Assembly: GCA_944326945.1 (NCBI GenBank)
Contig: CALVFY010000001.1
Coordinates: forward strand, 62,001 to 126,000
Length of the DNA stretch: 64,000 bases
Reading direction: 5' to 3'
From: an uncultured Rikenellaceae bacterium
Lineage (GTDB): Bacteria > Bacteroidota > Bacteroidia > Bacteroidales > Rikenellaceae
The translations under genes were made by a program, and so were the position numbers. Below, one piece after another: positions 41,325 to 49,412 of the stretch. The stretch's first letter is position 1; every line of letters begins with the position of its first letter. The notes under the pieces were generated by a model. The model was not told where the DNA came from. It was given only the letters and a program-made list of their open reading frames with translations, and did no database searches.

Positions 41325-43586
41325 TTATTCGTAAATGTATTCCACCGGACTCTTGATGCATCGGATCAGGCGGGTTTTCGTCGAGTTCTGACTGGTGAAT
41401 TTCAGCCAGTTCTGGCCAGGTCGGCTGGCCTGGGAGTAACCCTCCATGATCCAGGTGCTTCCTTGACTTCCGTGGGTGGCCAGCAACATCACCATACGGG
41501 CGATATTGCCCGGTGTGGTATCCCATTGATGACCCAGTCCGTAGAGAACCCAGCAGTCGGTTCCGGATCGGAATTCGTAGAACGATACAGTGCCGTAGGG
41601 CTGACCCAGAAGGGTGGCTTCCCGTTCGATGATTCGGACGGAAATCTCATCTCCATTGCGGTTTTTGTAACTACGCGATCCTACGCCGCCTATGTTGTAG
41701 TTGTCGCTGGCACTGAAAAAGGCGTAGTCGTCATAGTCCGGAATTCGGTAGCCGTCGGGGGCCATGAGGGTCGGATCCAGGGTCCCGAAATTCTGACCCG
41801 AAGAGAACATCCCCTCGTGGTAGAAAGCCGAACCGTCGTGTCGTAGAGGGAGACCTTGCAGGTTCCCCGCTTGATATTGATCACCCATCAGGCGCAGCAG
41901 TTCCGTATCGTCGCACGAATTCAGATAGTCGGCCAGCTCGGTACTGGCTGCCGGATCGGACCGGATCGGAATCTGATCGCCAAATTCTTTAACATTCCCT
42001 CGTAGATTGTATTTGCACCACCAGGTTCCTCCGATTTCCACTACGGGAAGTCCCCAGTTGCGTCTGCGAACTGAATAGCTTTCCGGGTCGGAGCCGTCGC
42101 GATTGGAGATGACGATGTGTCCCTCCTGTTCACGGCCGTCAGCCGTCGGGTCGTTGGGCTTCCAACCTCCCAATATGCGCCATTGGCCGTTCTCCTCTAC
42201 CAGTTTCATCCAGGGGTCTTCGCCGGCATCGAATGCAAGACGTACGGTCTTCTCTTCGGGGAGTGAAATCCGGCCCAGTTCCCCGTCGACGTATTTCCCG
42301 AAATCGCAGACTCCGTTTTCATCCAGTTCGATTGATCCCGAAAAGTGGATCGGACTCGGTTCGAACATGATCACGACCCGTCCGGAATGGATATTGTTTT
42401 GGCGTACATTCAGATAGAGGACACCCCCCTTTTCATCGGGCATTCTCCGGGTGTTGGTGATGGCGACCGAAGCGACCGGTTGCAAAGACCGTGTCACGGC
42501 TTCTACCTGAGCCGTCACTCCGCGGACCATACCTTCGATTTCTACTTCCGAATTGGCTTCGGCGCGCAGTACCAACCGGAATGCATTTTCCGTATAGGCT
42601 ACATAGACCGAATCTTGCGAAGTGTTTACCCTCACGCCCTGAGGTAGTGTGGAGCCTGCTACGTCGACAATTCCTTTCAGGTCGGGGGTGGCTTCGGTAG
42701 AGGAGCCCTCGTCCCATCCGTCCGGGACAATCGTTACGGAAGCGTTTGCTCCTTTGCCATGGATGCGAAGAGTGTAAATTCGGTTGCGGTGGATCGGATT
42801 CGGGAAAGTGGCTGTCATGCGGTGGTCGCCTCCGCCGAAAGAGGCTATTACCTCGGCAGTTATCGGGTCTCCCGTTTGCTCACAAAGGTAGAGCAGGGTC
42901 TCGGTTTTGTTTTCCAGCGATTCCGGAGAGTATTCTTTTTTGAAATCGGTTCGGACAGCCGCGTTCGGAGTGGCGGGTGCCGAAGGCCCGATTACATAGC
43001 CTTGAGCGGCGATCCCCCGGATCGTTACCCGTTGAACCGTCACGCCCTGTTCTTCAGAGGCGATGTCTATGCGGGCTACACTGCGTTTCATGCGAATCGT
43101 GGTAGCTGTTTGGTGTGCGGATAGTTCCATGCGGCCGGTCATCATCAGCCGATTGCTTGCCATCGTGGCGGTCGGAGCGGATATATTCAGAAATTCTTCG
43201 AGAGAGGAACTCTCGGGTTGGAACGTTCCGAAAATTTCCGAAAAGTCGTTCGCTACGAAATAGATGACTCCCGATAGCTCGCGGGGATAAAACGTATAGG
43301 TTCCGTCCGTGTCCAGACGTTCTCCCTGAAGGGCTTCACGGAAGGTGCCCTGGATGAAGTGATATCCGGTCACCTGTTCGATGGCAGAGTCGTTGAGGTT
43401 GTCAGGGGGCGTGTTTGTTTGAGAAGAGTTTCGTCCGGAGACTAAACCGTCTGCCACCAACCGTACCGTGATTCTATTCTCGGTTCCGGAAACCGCCAGG
43501 TCGGTTTCGAGCGATTTGTTGCATCCCGTGGTCAGAAGCAGCCCGGGAAGCAGAAAGAGCAGATATTTTAAGCGATTCGTTTTCAT
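41325..43586 (-). CDS. Fimbrillin-like lipoprotein, tandem paralogue
   Basis: 753 residues. Lipobox TTGC. Same three-part build as the downstream gene: fimbrillin-like half (YFVANDFSEIFGTF, VARIDIASEEQGV, NRIYTLRIHGKG), middle domain with DFGKYVDGELGRI and GGWKPNDPTADGR, and C-terminal FISUMP-like half (GTWWCKYNLRGNV, MAPDGYRIPDYDDYAFF), ending in IKSPVEYIYE. The copies align along their full length, so they arose by duplication and then diverged. Probable surface-exposed fimbrial component. Confidence 0.72.
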   Translation of the reverse strand: MKTNRLKYLLFLLPGLLLTTGCNKSLETDLAVSGTENRITVRLVADGLVSGRNSSQTNTPPDNLNDSAIEQVTGYHFIQGTFREALQGERLDTDGTYTFYPRELSGVIYFVANDFSEIFGTFQPESSSLEEFLNISAPTATMASNRLMMTGRMELSAHQTATTIRMKRSVARIDIASEEQGVTVQRVTIRGIAAQGYVIGPSAPATPNAAVRTDFKKEYSPESLENKTETLLYLCEQTGDPITAEVIASFGGGDHRMTATFPNPIHRNRIYTLRIHGKGANASVTIVPDGWDEGSSTEATPDLKGIVDVAGSTLPQGVRVNTSQDSVYVAYTENAFRLVLRAEANSEVEIEGMVRGVTAQVEAVTRSLQPVASVAITNTRRMPDEKGGVLYLNVRQNNIHSGRVVIMFEPSPIHFSGSIELDENGVCDFGKYVDGELGRISLPEEKTVRLAFDAGEDPWMKLVEENGQWRILGGWKPNDPTADGREQEGHIVISNRDGSDPESYSVRRRNWGLPVVEIGGTWWCKYNLRGNVKEFGDQIPIRSDPAASTELADYLNSCDDTELLRLMGDQYQAGNLQGLPLRHDGSAFYHEGMFSSGQNFGTLDPTLMAPDGYRIPDYDDYAFFSASDNYNIGGVGSRSYKNRNGDEISVRIIEREATLLGQPYGTVSFYEFRSGTDCWVLYGLGHQWDTTPGNIARMVMLLATHGSQGSTWIMEGYSQASRPGQNWLKFTSQNSTKTRLIRCIKSPVEYIYE

Positions 43587-43600
43587 GGCAAGGGGGTGAT

Positions 43601-45457
43601 TTAATATTTGTTGGGATTTTGGGCGCTGTTCAGATAAGAAGGCGAGTCAATGGGCATTTCATGGATGTGAGATACATAAAACTTGTTCATCAATTCCTGA
43701 GCCCAAGGTCCATAAGTGAATGAACTGCTATGATTGTATCCCATCACGTGACCCAATTCGTGGAACATGATCTCGCAGGAGTAGGTGTCGGAATAGTGTT
43801 GGAACCAGGCCTGTTGATAGGCTCCGAATACGCTGCCTCCTCCCAGACCGATGACCCCGTTCCCGGGATAGACCAATCCTACACGTAGCGTACGTGGTTG
43901 GCGCATCTGTTTTAATACCACTTCGGCAGTTACCTTGTCGTCTACTCCGCCGTTTCCGTAGAGCCGGTCGGCATTCTCCCGGAGAATTTCTTCGTGTTCG
44001 GGCATGTCGATCATGTAGGTGAAGTTCAGAAAGAGGGCTACTGCTTCGCGGCAGTGTACGGGACGAATTCCCATCCAGTTGCCTGTGGGTCCTCCGTTCG
44101 GGAGTTCCGGATTGCCTCCGTACAGGGCGAAACTGATGTTCCAACCGTGTTCGATGGCCTCGAGTTTCTCCCAGAACGGGTCCTCCGATGAGGCACGGAA
44201 TTCGACTCCATTCAATTCCGAGACCGAGAGAGGTCCTATTTCCAGAATCCGTCCCGATTCCGTACGGCAAAAAGTTTTTCTTAAAACCAGAGGAGATTCT
44301 CCATAAAAATCGGCGAACGCGGGAATACAGTCGAAATAGGCCAGATCGAAGAATTCTCCACCGCTTATGGATGGAATTTTGGCTTGGATCAGTACTTCGT
44401 GCAGGTCGCGCGGAGAGTAGAATCGGACATGAAGTTTGCCCTCATCTGTGAAAGAAACCTGGAGAGGTTTGGAGGTGTTGAACGAACGTTGTGATTCGTC
44501 CGTGTAGATGTTGTGATGCTCGTCGTCTTGGAGGATGTAGGTCAATCCGGTTTTGTCGAACGTTTGTTCCGTAATGAAGGCCGTGCCCGATTGGTCATCG
44601 GGATGTACGACCGGAATATGAATGGTCTCGATACGATTGGGTGCCACTTCTTCCAGAGAAAAGTCGTATGTCCGGCGGATCGTGTGGCCCCGGTAGTTGC
44701 GCGAAGTCAATTCGATTTCACCTTGAATGGATCCCTCTTCGACGGTTGGAGGAAACAGGCAGGAGGTTCCCGAATTCAGATTCATGGCGAAAGAGGTGCC
44801 ATCGCTTTCTCCTGTAAAGGAACCGCTGCCCAGAAGCCGGGTATGAAAGCGGGGAGAATGCAGGGTGACATTTTTCGTGAGCAGGGCCGTTTCGACATAC
44901 AGATTATTGAATGCGAAAGAGAAATCCGTGCGGCCGATAATCCGATGTTGAATCAACTCGTCTGAGAGAACCGCTGAGATTTCGTTGCCCGAGGGTCCCG
45001 CCTGGGATATTACCGAAAACGGAGTTTGGGAATAGAAATATTCTGCTTTGAGAGGTCTTCGCAGATCTGAGGGAAATGTCAGCCACTCTTGGTCGATATG
45101 TTGCAGCGACCGGATCGATACTCCGTCGTCGGTCGGATTGCCTTTGATTCCCAGGATCAACAGACGATAGCTCCCTTCGCGAAGCCCTTCGATCCGTATT
45201 TGCGATGTGGCCGGGTCGAAAAGTCCTTTCAAGCCGCTGACTGCGACACCCGATTCGTCTACGACACAAAACTCCACCCGATCGTAATCGGCTTCGTGAG
45301 AGGTGTTGGACCGGGAGATTACCTCTTCATAATCATTGTATTGCAGTTTAAATGCGATTCCTTGAGTCGAGGGGGAGGGGATTTCCATCCATTCGTCGTT
45401 CCGACAAGCTGTCAATAGAACGATGCAACCCAATAAAACATACACTATTCTATTCAT
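43601..45457 (-). CDS. Lipoprotein with fimbrillin-like N-terminus and metzincin zinc-protease motif
   Basis: 618 residues from ATG 45457; the leader ends at LLTAC, a lipobox. Residues about 30-280 resemble Mfa2/FimB-type anchor proteins (VEFCVVDESGVAVSGLKG, GSYRLLILGIKGN). Near the C-terminus HELGHVMGYNH (about 566-576) is an exact metzincin signature HExxHxxGxxH. A methionine 28 residues later (HIHEMPID) could be the Met-turn. A membrane-anchored protease is thus likely. It is the first gene of a three-gene operon with two fimbrillin-like genes, whose proteins might be its targets or partners. Family assignment beyond the zinc motif is uncertain. Confidence 0.78.
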   Translation of the reverse strand: MNRIVYVLLGCIVLLTACRNDEWMEIPSPSTQGIAFKLQYNDYEEVISRSNTSHEADYDRVEFCVVDESGVAVSGLKGLFDPATSQIRIEGLREGSYRLLILGIKGNPTDDGVSIRSLQHIDQEWLTFPSDLRRPLKAEYFYSQTPFSVISQAGPSGNEISAVLSDELIQHRIIGRTDFSFAFNNLYVETALLTKNVTLHSPRFHTRLLGSGSFTGESDGTSFAMNLNSGTSCLFPPTVEEGSIQGEIELTSRNYRGHTIRRTYDFSLEEVAPNRIETIHIPVVHPDDQSGTAFITEQTFDKTGLTYILQDDEHHNIYTDESQRSFNTSKPLQVSFTDEGKLHVRFYSPRDLHEVLIQAKIPSISGGEFFDLAYFDCIPAFADFYGESPLVLRKTFCRTESGRILEIGPLSVSELNGVEFRASSEDPFWEKLEAIEHGWNISFALYGGNPELPNGGPTGNWMGIRPVHCREAVALFLNFTYMIDMPEHEEILRENADRLYGNGGVDDKVTAEVVLKQMRQPRTLRVGLVYPGNGVIGLGGGSVFGAYQQAWFQHYSDTYSCEIMFHELGHVMGYNHSSSFTYGPWAQELMNKFYVSHIHEMPIDSPSYLNSAQNPNKY

Positions 45458-45547
45458 TTGTCTTTTGTATTTATTATATTTGTGTTTCATAATCTGTTTT
45501 TGTCGGGATTTGTGCATAGTCTGAGGGTCCCGAATTTCAATCGGGCG

Positions 45548-45555
45548 CAAAAATA
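45548..45555 (-). promoter_or_regulatory. -7 box of the metzincin-fimbrillin operon
   Basis: Minus-strand TATTTTTG gives a start near 45544. No TTTG -33 box is present, but a 16-bp palindrome is centred about 41 bp upstream of that start. Confidence 0.5.
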
Positions 45556-45576
45556 CAATTGTGCATAATGAGTTGG

Positions 45577-45592
45577 CGTAACATTTGTTACG
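45577..45592. promoter_or_regulatory. 16-bp palindrome, candidate Crp/Fnr-family site
   Basis: CGTAACA-TT-TGTTACG, two perfect 7-bp arms around 2 bp. It lies between the divergent regulator and metzincin operon, centred near -41 for the latter, the position used by Crp-type class II activators. Confidence 0.6.
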
Positions 45593-45624
45593 GACTATGA
45601 TAAGAATTTATTAATCAGTGGGCT

Positions 45625-46236
45625 ATGGATTGCGAAATTTATGATATGCCTCTTTTTAAGGGGTGTGACCGGCTATTGTTGGACGAGGTGCTTGGAAAAT
45701 CCTCCAGCCGGTTTGCCTCTTATCGTAAAGGTGATTTTATTGCCATGCAGAACAGTGTCTGCCGGTCGTTATATCTGTTGTGTGAAGGGAGCGTCTATGC
45801 TCAGATGATCAGTGAAGAGGGCCGGGAATTTACACTCGACACGCTTTCCGCTCCGGATGTGCTTGCATCGGCCTTTCTTTTTGGAACAGAGAATGTGCTG
45901 CCTGTTACGATTGTGGCCAATTCGGATTGTGAGTTGTGGATTGTCAGCAAGGAGAGTATACAGTTGCTTATTGAACAGGATAAGGCAGTCCTCCGTAATT
46001 TTTTAGCTGTATTGTCAGATCACAGTCTGTTTTTGAGTCGCAAACTGGAGCAATTCGCTTTGCAGACCTTATCTTCTCGGTTACTTGGTTTTTTGGAAAA
46101 GGATGGAGCTATACAGAATCTGCAGGAGACGGCATTTATTCTTGGGGTGACGAGGCCGTCGTTGTCGCGGGTGATCTCGCAGTTGGTTCGCCAGGGCATG
46201 ATTCGGAAAACGGAAGCAGGGTATGTGTTAGCCTGA
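45625..46236 (+). CDS. Crp/Fnr-family transcription regulator
   Basis: 203 residues. N-terminal cyclic-nucleotide-binding-like barrel (YRKGDFIAMQNSVCRSLYLL, EGSVYAQMISEEGREFTLD), a long dimer helix, and a C-terminal winged helix (TLSSRLLGFL, TAFILGVTRPSLSRVISQL). No cysteine set of the Fnr iron-sulfur type is visible, and the cAMP-contact residues of Crp are not obvious. It is divergent from the metzincin-fimbrillin operon with a palindrome between them, so it probably controls that operon and itself. Its signal is unknown. Confidence 0.9.
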   Translation: MDCEIYDMPLFKGCDRLLLDEVLGKSSSRFASYRKGDFIAMQNSVCRSLYLLCEGSVYAQMISEEGREFTLDTLSAPDVLASAFLFGTENVLPVTIVANSDCELWIVSKESIQLLIEQDKAVLRNFLAVLSDHSLFLSRKLEQFALQTLSSRLLGFLEKDGAIQNLQETAFILGVTRPSLSRVISQLVRQGMIRKTEAGYVLA

Positions 46237-46251
46237 GGTTATGGAAAAGCA

Positions 46252-46283
46252 AAACCCCGTTGAACGCAAGTTCAACGGGGTTT
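46252..46283. terminator. Bidirectional terminator between regulator and tRNA-Leu
   Basis: 14-bp perfect stem (46252-46265 with 46270-46283), GCAA loop, 15 nt past the regulator stop and just beyond the tRNA 3' end. Confidence 0.85.
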
Positions 46284-46288
46284 CTCGG

Positions 46289-46370
46289 TGCCCAGGACAG
46301 GAATCGAACCTGCACGCCTTGCGGCACACGCACCTGAAACGTGCGCGTCTACCAGTTCCGCCACCTGGGC
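46289..46370 (-). tRNA. tRNA-Leu (CAG)
   Basis: 82-nt class II tRNA with acceptor arms GCCCAGG/CCTGGGC, long variable arm, T-arm GGTTCGATTCC and anticodon loop TTCAGGT. The CCA end is not encoded. Promoter with -7 TATATTTG at 46399-46406 on the minus strand. Confidence 0.93.
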
Positions 46371-46398
46371 ATGGGTGCCTTTTCTTCAAAAAGGTGTG

Positions 46399-46431
46399 CA
46401 AATATAAAGAAAATATGTCGTATCATGCAAA
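46399..46431 (-). promoter_or_regulatory. Promoter of tRNA-Leu (CAG)
   Basis: Minus strand TATATTTG at 46399-46406 with TTTG at 46428-46431, 21 nt spacing. Confidence 0.6.
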
Positions 46432-46500
46432 TTTTTTTGAAAAATAATGTGGTTTCTTGTCGAAAATATAGTGATGTTCAACAAGAATGGAATAAAAGAA

Positions 46501-46534
46501 AAAAACCTGTGACAAAAAATGTCGCAGGTTTTTT
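46501..46534. terminator. Terminator after tRNA-Leu (GAG)
   Basis: Stem of about 13 bp with one G-T pair around an A5 loop (46501-46514 with 46520-46534), A-run and T-run on its sides, directly after the tRNA 3' end. Confidence 0.75.
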
Positions 46535-46538
46535 CTTG

Positions 46539-46624
46539 TGCCCAAGATGAGACTCGAACTCACACGGACTAAAGCGTCCACTACCCCCTCAAAGTAGCGT
46601 GTCTACCAATTTCACCACCTGGGC
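46539..46624 (-). tRNA. tRNA-Leu (GAG)
   Basis: 86-nt class II tRNA with acceptor arms GCCCAGG/CTTGGGC, long variable arm, T-arm GAGTTCGAGTCTC and anticodon loop TTGAGGG. The CCA end is not encoded. A -7-like AACCTTTG lies at 46632-46639. Confidence 0.93.
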
Positions 46625-46662
46625 TTATGTCGCAAAGGTTCGGTTCTGTCGTTGTCCGTATT

Positions 46663-46754
46663 AAAAAAACAAGGAAACCATGAGCGGCAGAACGCCGGAC
46701 TCCTGATTTCCTCTACTAACCTAAAACTACTAACCTAAAATGAACCTTAAAACT
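46663..46754 (-). ncRNA. Short RNA unit, copy C (three-copy family)
   Basis: Same build as copies A and B, 45 kb away and in the same orientation: two TTTTAGGTTAGTAG repeats, hairpin with CGGC-GUUCU-GCCG, outer stem AGGAAAUCA pairing UGGUUUCCU (with a G-U pair), and a run of seven U at 46663-46669. It lies between the rplY promoter region and tRNA-Leu (GAG), 38 nt before the tRNA. Confidence 0.7.
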
Positions 46755-46760
46755 TCGTTG

Positions 46761-46792
46761 CAAAGATAAGTCGCAATTTTTGATTTCCCAAA
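46761..46792 (-). promoter_or_regulatory. Promoter of RNA unit C
   Basis: Minus strand TTTG at 46789-46792, 20-nt spacer, TATCTTTG at 46761-46768. Confidence 0.75.
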
Positions 46793-46916
46793 CATATTAA
46801 AAATTTTTAACAATTATTTAACATGCGAGGAGTATGAAAAGAACGTGTCATTGCGTAAAGCGTGACAAAGGTAATCAAAAAAATGAAAAAAAAATAGTAA
46901 ATCCGAAAATTATTCT

Positions 46917-46924
46917 TAATTTTG
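46917..46924 (+). promoter_or_regulatory. -7 box of rplY operon
   Basis: TAATTTTG, giving a start near 46929-46931 and a leader of about 83 nt that contains a 7-bp hairpin (CUCUUCG with CGGAGAG, 46947-46966). Confidence 0.55.
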
Positions 46925-47012
46925 TGCCCGCAAGCGTTTATGGGGGCTCTTCGGGCATACGGAGAGACTGAGTGACGCCCAAGGTTTTACTAATCGTTAA
47001 TATGTTTTAATT

Positions 47013-47591
47013 ATGCAAACACTGGAGATCAAAGCCGTTAAGCGTGAGGCTTTCGGTAAAAAAGAGAGTAAGGCCATTCGTGCCGCAGGACAGGTGCCTT
47101 GCGTTCTCTACGGAGAGGGTGAGACCACTCATTTTTCGGTAGATGAGAAGGCTCTGAAAGCACTGATTTACACTCCGAATTCTTTTATTGTTGAGTTTGA
47201 TATCGACGGTAAGAAGGAGAAGGGCGTGATGCGTGAAGTTCAGTTTCACCCTGTAAAGGATAATGTGATGCACATTGATTTTTATCGTGTGATCCCCGGT
47301 AAACCCGTGGCTATCGATATCCCGGTGAAGCTGACCGGTAACTCGGAAGGTGTAAAACAGGGTGGTAAACTGATTCTGAGCAAACGGAAAATCCGTGTGA
47401 GCGGAACGATCGAAAACTTGCCTGATGAATTGTCGGTAGATGTTTCTTCGTTGGGATTGGGCAAATCTATTTTCGTGGGAGATCTGAAATATGACAATCT
47501 TGACTTGCTGACTCCGGCAACGACTGCTGTATGTGCCGTTCGTATGACGCGTGCCGCACGTGGTGCTGCCGATGCTGCAGCCAAGGAATAA
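47013..47591 (+). CDS. rplY: 50S ribosomal protein L25 (Ctc type)
   Basis: 192 residues. N-terminal 5S rRNA-binding domain (AVKREAFGKKESKAIRAAG, VPCVLYG, HFSVDEKALKALIYTP) and C-terminal TL5/Ctc beta domain (VKLTGNSEGVKQGGKL, LPDELSVDVSSLGLGKSI), with an Ala-rich tail. First of three closely spaced translation-related genes (gaps 13 and 8 nt), read from a promoter with a structured leader. Confidence 0.96.
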   Translation: MQTLEIKAVKREAFGKKESKAIRAAGQVPCVLYGEGETTHFSVDEKALKALIYTPNSFIVEFDIDGKKEKGVMREVQFHPVKDNVMHIDFYRVIPGKPVAIDIPVKLTGNSEGVKQGGKLILSKRKIRVSGTIENLPDELSVDVSSLGLGKSIFVGDLKYDNLDLLTPATTAVCAVRMTRAARGAADAAAKE

Positions 47592-47604
47592 TTTCCGGTA
47601 AGCG

Positions 47605-48168
47605 TTGAAATATCTGATTGTCGGGCTGGGTAATATCGGTGCCGAGTATGCCGAAACCCGCCATAACATAGGATTTAAAGTATTGGACGCCTTCGCCGAG
47701 GCGTCCAATGCTGTTTTTAGTGCAGGACGTTACGGAGCTGTTGCCGAAACGAAATACAAGGGGCGGACTTTTTTGTTGCTGAAGCCCTCTACTTATATGA
47801 ATCTCAGTGGAAAGGCTGTCGGCTATTGGATGCAGGCCGAGAAGATTGAGCCGGAAAACTTGTTGGTGATAGTGGATGATATAGCACTTCCGTTTGGTTC
47901 GCTTCGTCTGAGGGCCAAGGGTAGCGATGGTGGTCATAATGGATTGAAAAACATTGCGTTGATGCTCGGGCATGAGAATTATGCACGTCTGCGCTTTGGG
48001 GTAGGGGGCGATTTCCCTCGGGGACATCAGGTGGATTATGTGTTGGGAGAGTGGACCGAACAGGAACGTAAGGAGATGGGGGCGCGTATTGAAACGGCCT
48101 GTGAGATTATTCGTTCGTTCGTTTTGCAGGGAGTAGAACGTACGATGAATGCGTATAATAAAAAGTAG
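47605..48168 (+). CDS. pth: Peptidyl-tRNA hydrolase
   Basis: 187 residues. Releases tRNA from stalled peptidyl-tRNA. Family motifs: [22 protein letters not shown] with the catalytic histidine, [27 protein letters not shown] and [12 protein letters not shown]. The start is TTG at 47605, since the conserved N-terminus begins right there and no ATG precedes it in frame after rplY. Confidence 0.97.
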   Translation: MKYLIVGLGNIGAEYAETRHNIGFKVLDAFAEASNAVFSAGRYGAVAETKYKGRTFLLLKPSTYMNLSGKAVGYWMQAEKIEPENLLVIVDDIALPFGSLRLRAKGSDGGHNGLKNIALMLGHENYARLRFGVGGDFPRGHQVDYVLGEWTEQERKEMGARIETACEIIRSFVLQGVERTMNAYNKK

Positions 48169-48176
48169 AGGAATAT

Positions 48177-48581
48177 ATGTCTTCTGTGAGGTTGGATAAA
48201 TGGTTGTGGGCCGTGCGGATCTACAAGACTCGCAGCGATGCGGCCGAGGCCTGCAGGACCAATCGGGTGTTGGTGAACGGAGCCTATGTGAAGCCTTCGC
48301 GCGAGGTGAAGGTGGGTGAAGTGGTTTCGGTGAAGAAGATGCCTGTGACCTATACGTTTCGGGTTTTGAACCTGGTGTCGAGTCGGCAGCCGGCGAAGAA
48401 TGTCCCTGAGTATGCTCAGAATATTACGCCTCAGGAGGAACTCGATAAACTTAATATTCCTCGTGAGACGATCTTCATTGTGAGGGATCGTGGCGCGGGG
48501 CGTCCTACGAAAAAGGAGCGTAGAGAAATTGATGCTTTGATGGATGATCTGAGCTATTTGGAAGAGGACGACGACGAGTAG
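48177..48581 (+). CDS. S4-domain RNA-binding protein (Hsp15-like)
   Basis: 134 residues. N-terminal S4 domain (VRLDKWLWAVRIYKTRSDAA, NRVLVNGAYVKPSREVKVGE) followed by a charged tail ending in LEEDDDE. Hsp15 binds 50S subunits that still carry a nascent chain on tRNA, which fits its position 8 nt after pth. The Bacteroidota form differs in the tail. Confidence 0.92.
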   Translation: MSSVRLDKWLWAVRIYKTRSDAAEACRTNRVLVNGAYVKPSREVKVGEVVSVKKMPVTYTFRVLNLVSSRQPAKNVPEYAQNITPQEELDKLNIPRETIFIVRDRGAGRPTKKERREIDALMDDLSYLEEDDDE

Positions 48582-48757
48582 TTTGTTTTCGAAAGAGATA
48601 GAGAGAGTAGCCTGGCAGGAGGATGCCGGGCTATTTTTGTGCAGGAAAGTTCGGTTGATTTTAGCCTTTCGACGGCAAAATCGGCTCACTTGTTGGATTT
48701 GTTTTCTGAAAAGGGGTGAGGTTTGTATTTTGTCCTGTGTAAAACTAATACCAGTGA

Positions 48758-49333
48758 ATGATGAAAACAGTGAATTATGTATGGATGTGTGGTGTGTTGA
48801 TGCTTTTCTGTCTGGGAGGGTATGCTCAGCCTCATTCCGGTGAAGCACGTCCTGCGGAACCTCCCCAGAGGATGACTCCGGAGCAGATTGCCACGAGAAA
48901 AACCGAACATTTGAATCGGGAATTGGGCCTGACTGAAAAACAGTTTAAAAAGGTTTATAAGATCTATTTGAAGCAGGCGCAAACGTTGCAGGGCGAGATG
49001 GAGTCGCGATTTGCAGAGCGAATGGAGAGTGGAAGACCTCCGATGGGAGGGCCTGGAGGACCCGGCGGGGGAATGAGACCCGGGCCAGGGGGACCTGATA
49101 TGCGTGGAGAGCGTCCGGAGGGAATGCCTCGGGGCATGATGCCGGGTATTTCGATGGAGGAGTCGGAGAAAGATTTGGCTGCGCGAGACAAAAAGATGAA
49201 AAAGATTCTTTCTGAGGATCAATATGCCAAGTGGCGTAAATTGGAGAGTCAAATGGAGGAGCGTCGGATGCGGGGAATGAATGCTTTGCCCGAAGAGGAA
49301 AAGCGACCGGCTGCTTCCAAGGATTTAAAGTAA
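48758..49333 (+). CDS. Spy/CpxP-like exported protein (DUF4890-type)
   Basis: 191 residues; two adjacent ATG codons (48758, 48761) make the start ambiguous by one residue. Signal peptide ending GGYAQ. The mature part has the helical TPEQIATRKTEHLNRELGL and LTEKQFKKVYKIY repeat, a Gly/Pro/Met-rich stretch (about 88-128) and a second helical repeat (LAARDKKMKKILSEDQYAKW). Similar to periplasmic chaperone-like LTXXQ proteins. Function unproven. Confidence 0.8.
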   Translation: MMKTVNYVWMCGVLMLFCLGGYAQPHSGEARPAEPPQRMTPEQIATRKTEHLNRELGLTEKQFKKVYKIYLKQAQTLQGEMESRFAERMESGRPPMGGPGGPGGGMRPGPGGPDMRGERPEGMPRGMMPGISMEESEKDLAARDKKMKKILSEDQYAKWRKLESQMEERRMRGMNALPEEEKRPAASKDLK

Positions 49334-49360
49334 ATATTGATTTATTGGGTTTATTGAGTG

Positions 49361-49396
49361 AAAAAGGCTGTCTTCATTGAAAAGACAGCCTTTTTT
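49361..49396. terminator. Bidirectional terminator
   Basis: 14-bp stem (49361-49374 with 49382-49395) around a 7-nt loop, A-run and T-run outside, between convergent genes ending at 49333 and 49413. Confidence 0.9.
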
Positions 49397-49412
49397 GTTC
49401 CCGCGTTTTGCT

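Noticed and set aside
39022-41526. Longer start for the fimbrillin-like gene at 41526
   Set aside because: The first 80 residues overlap the upstream gene's end and are not leader-like; ATG 41286 begins a lipoprotein signal.
46289-46624. tRNA-Leu genes as an attachment site of an integrated element
   Set aside because: No integrase, no repeated tRNA 3' end nearby, and the neighbours are ordinary core genes.
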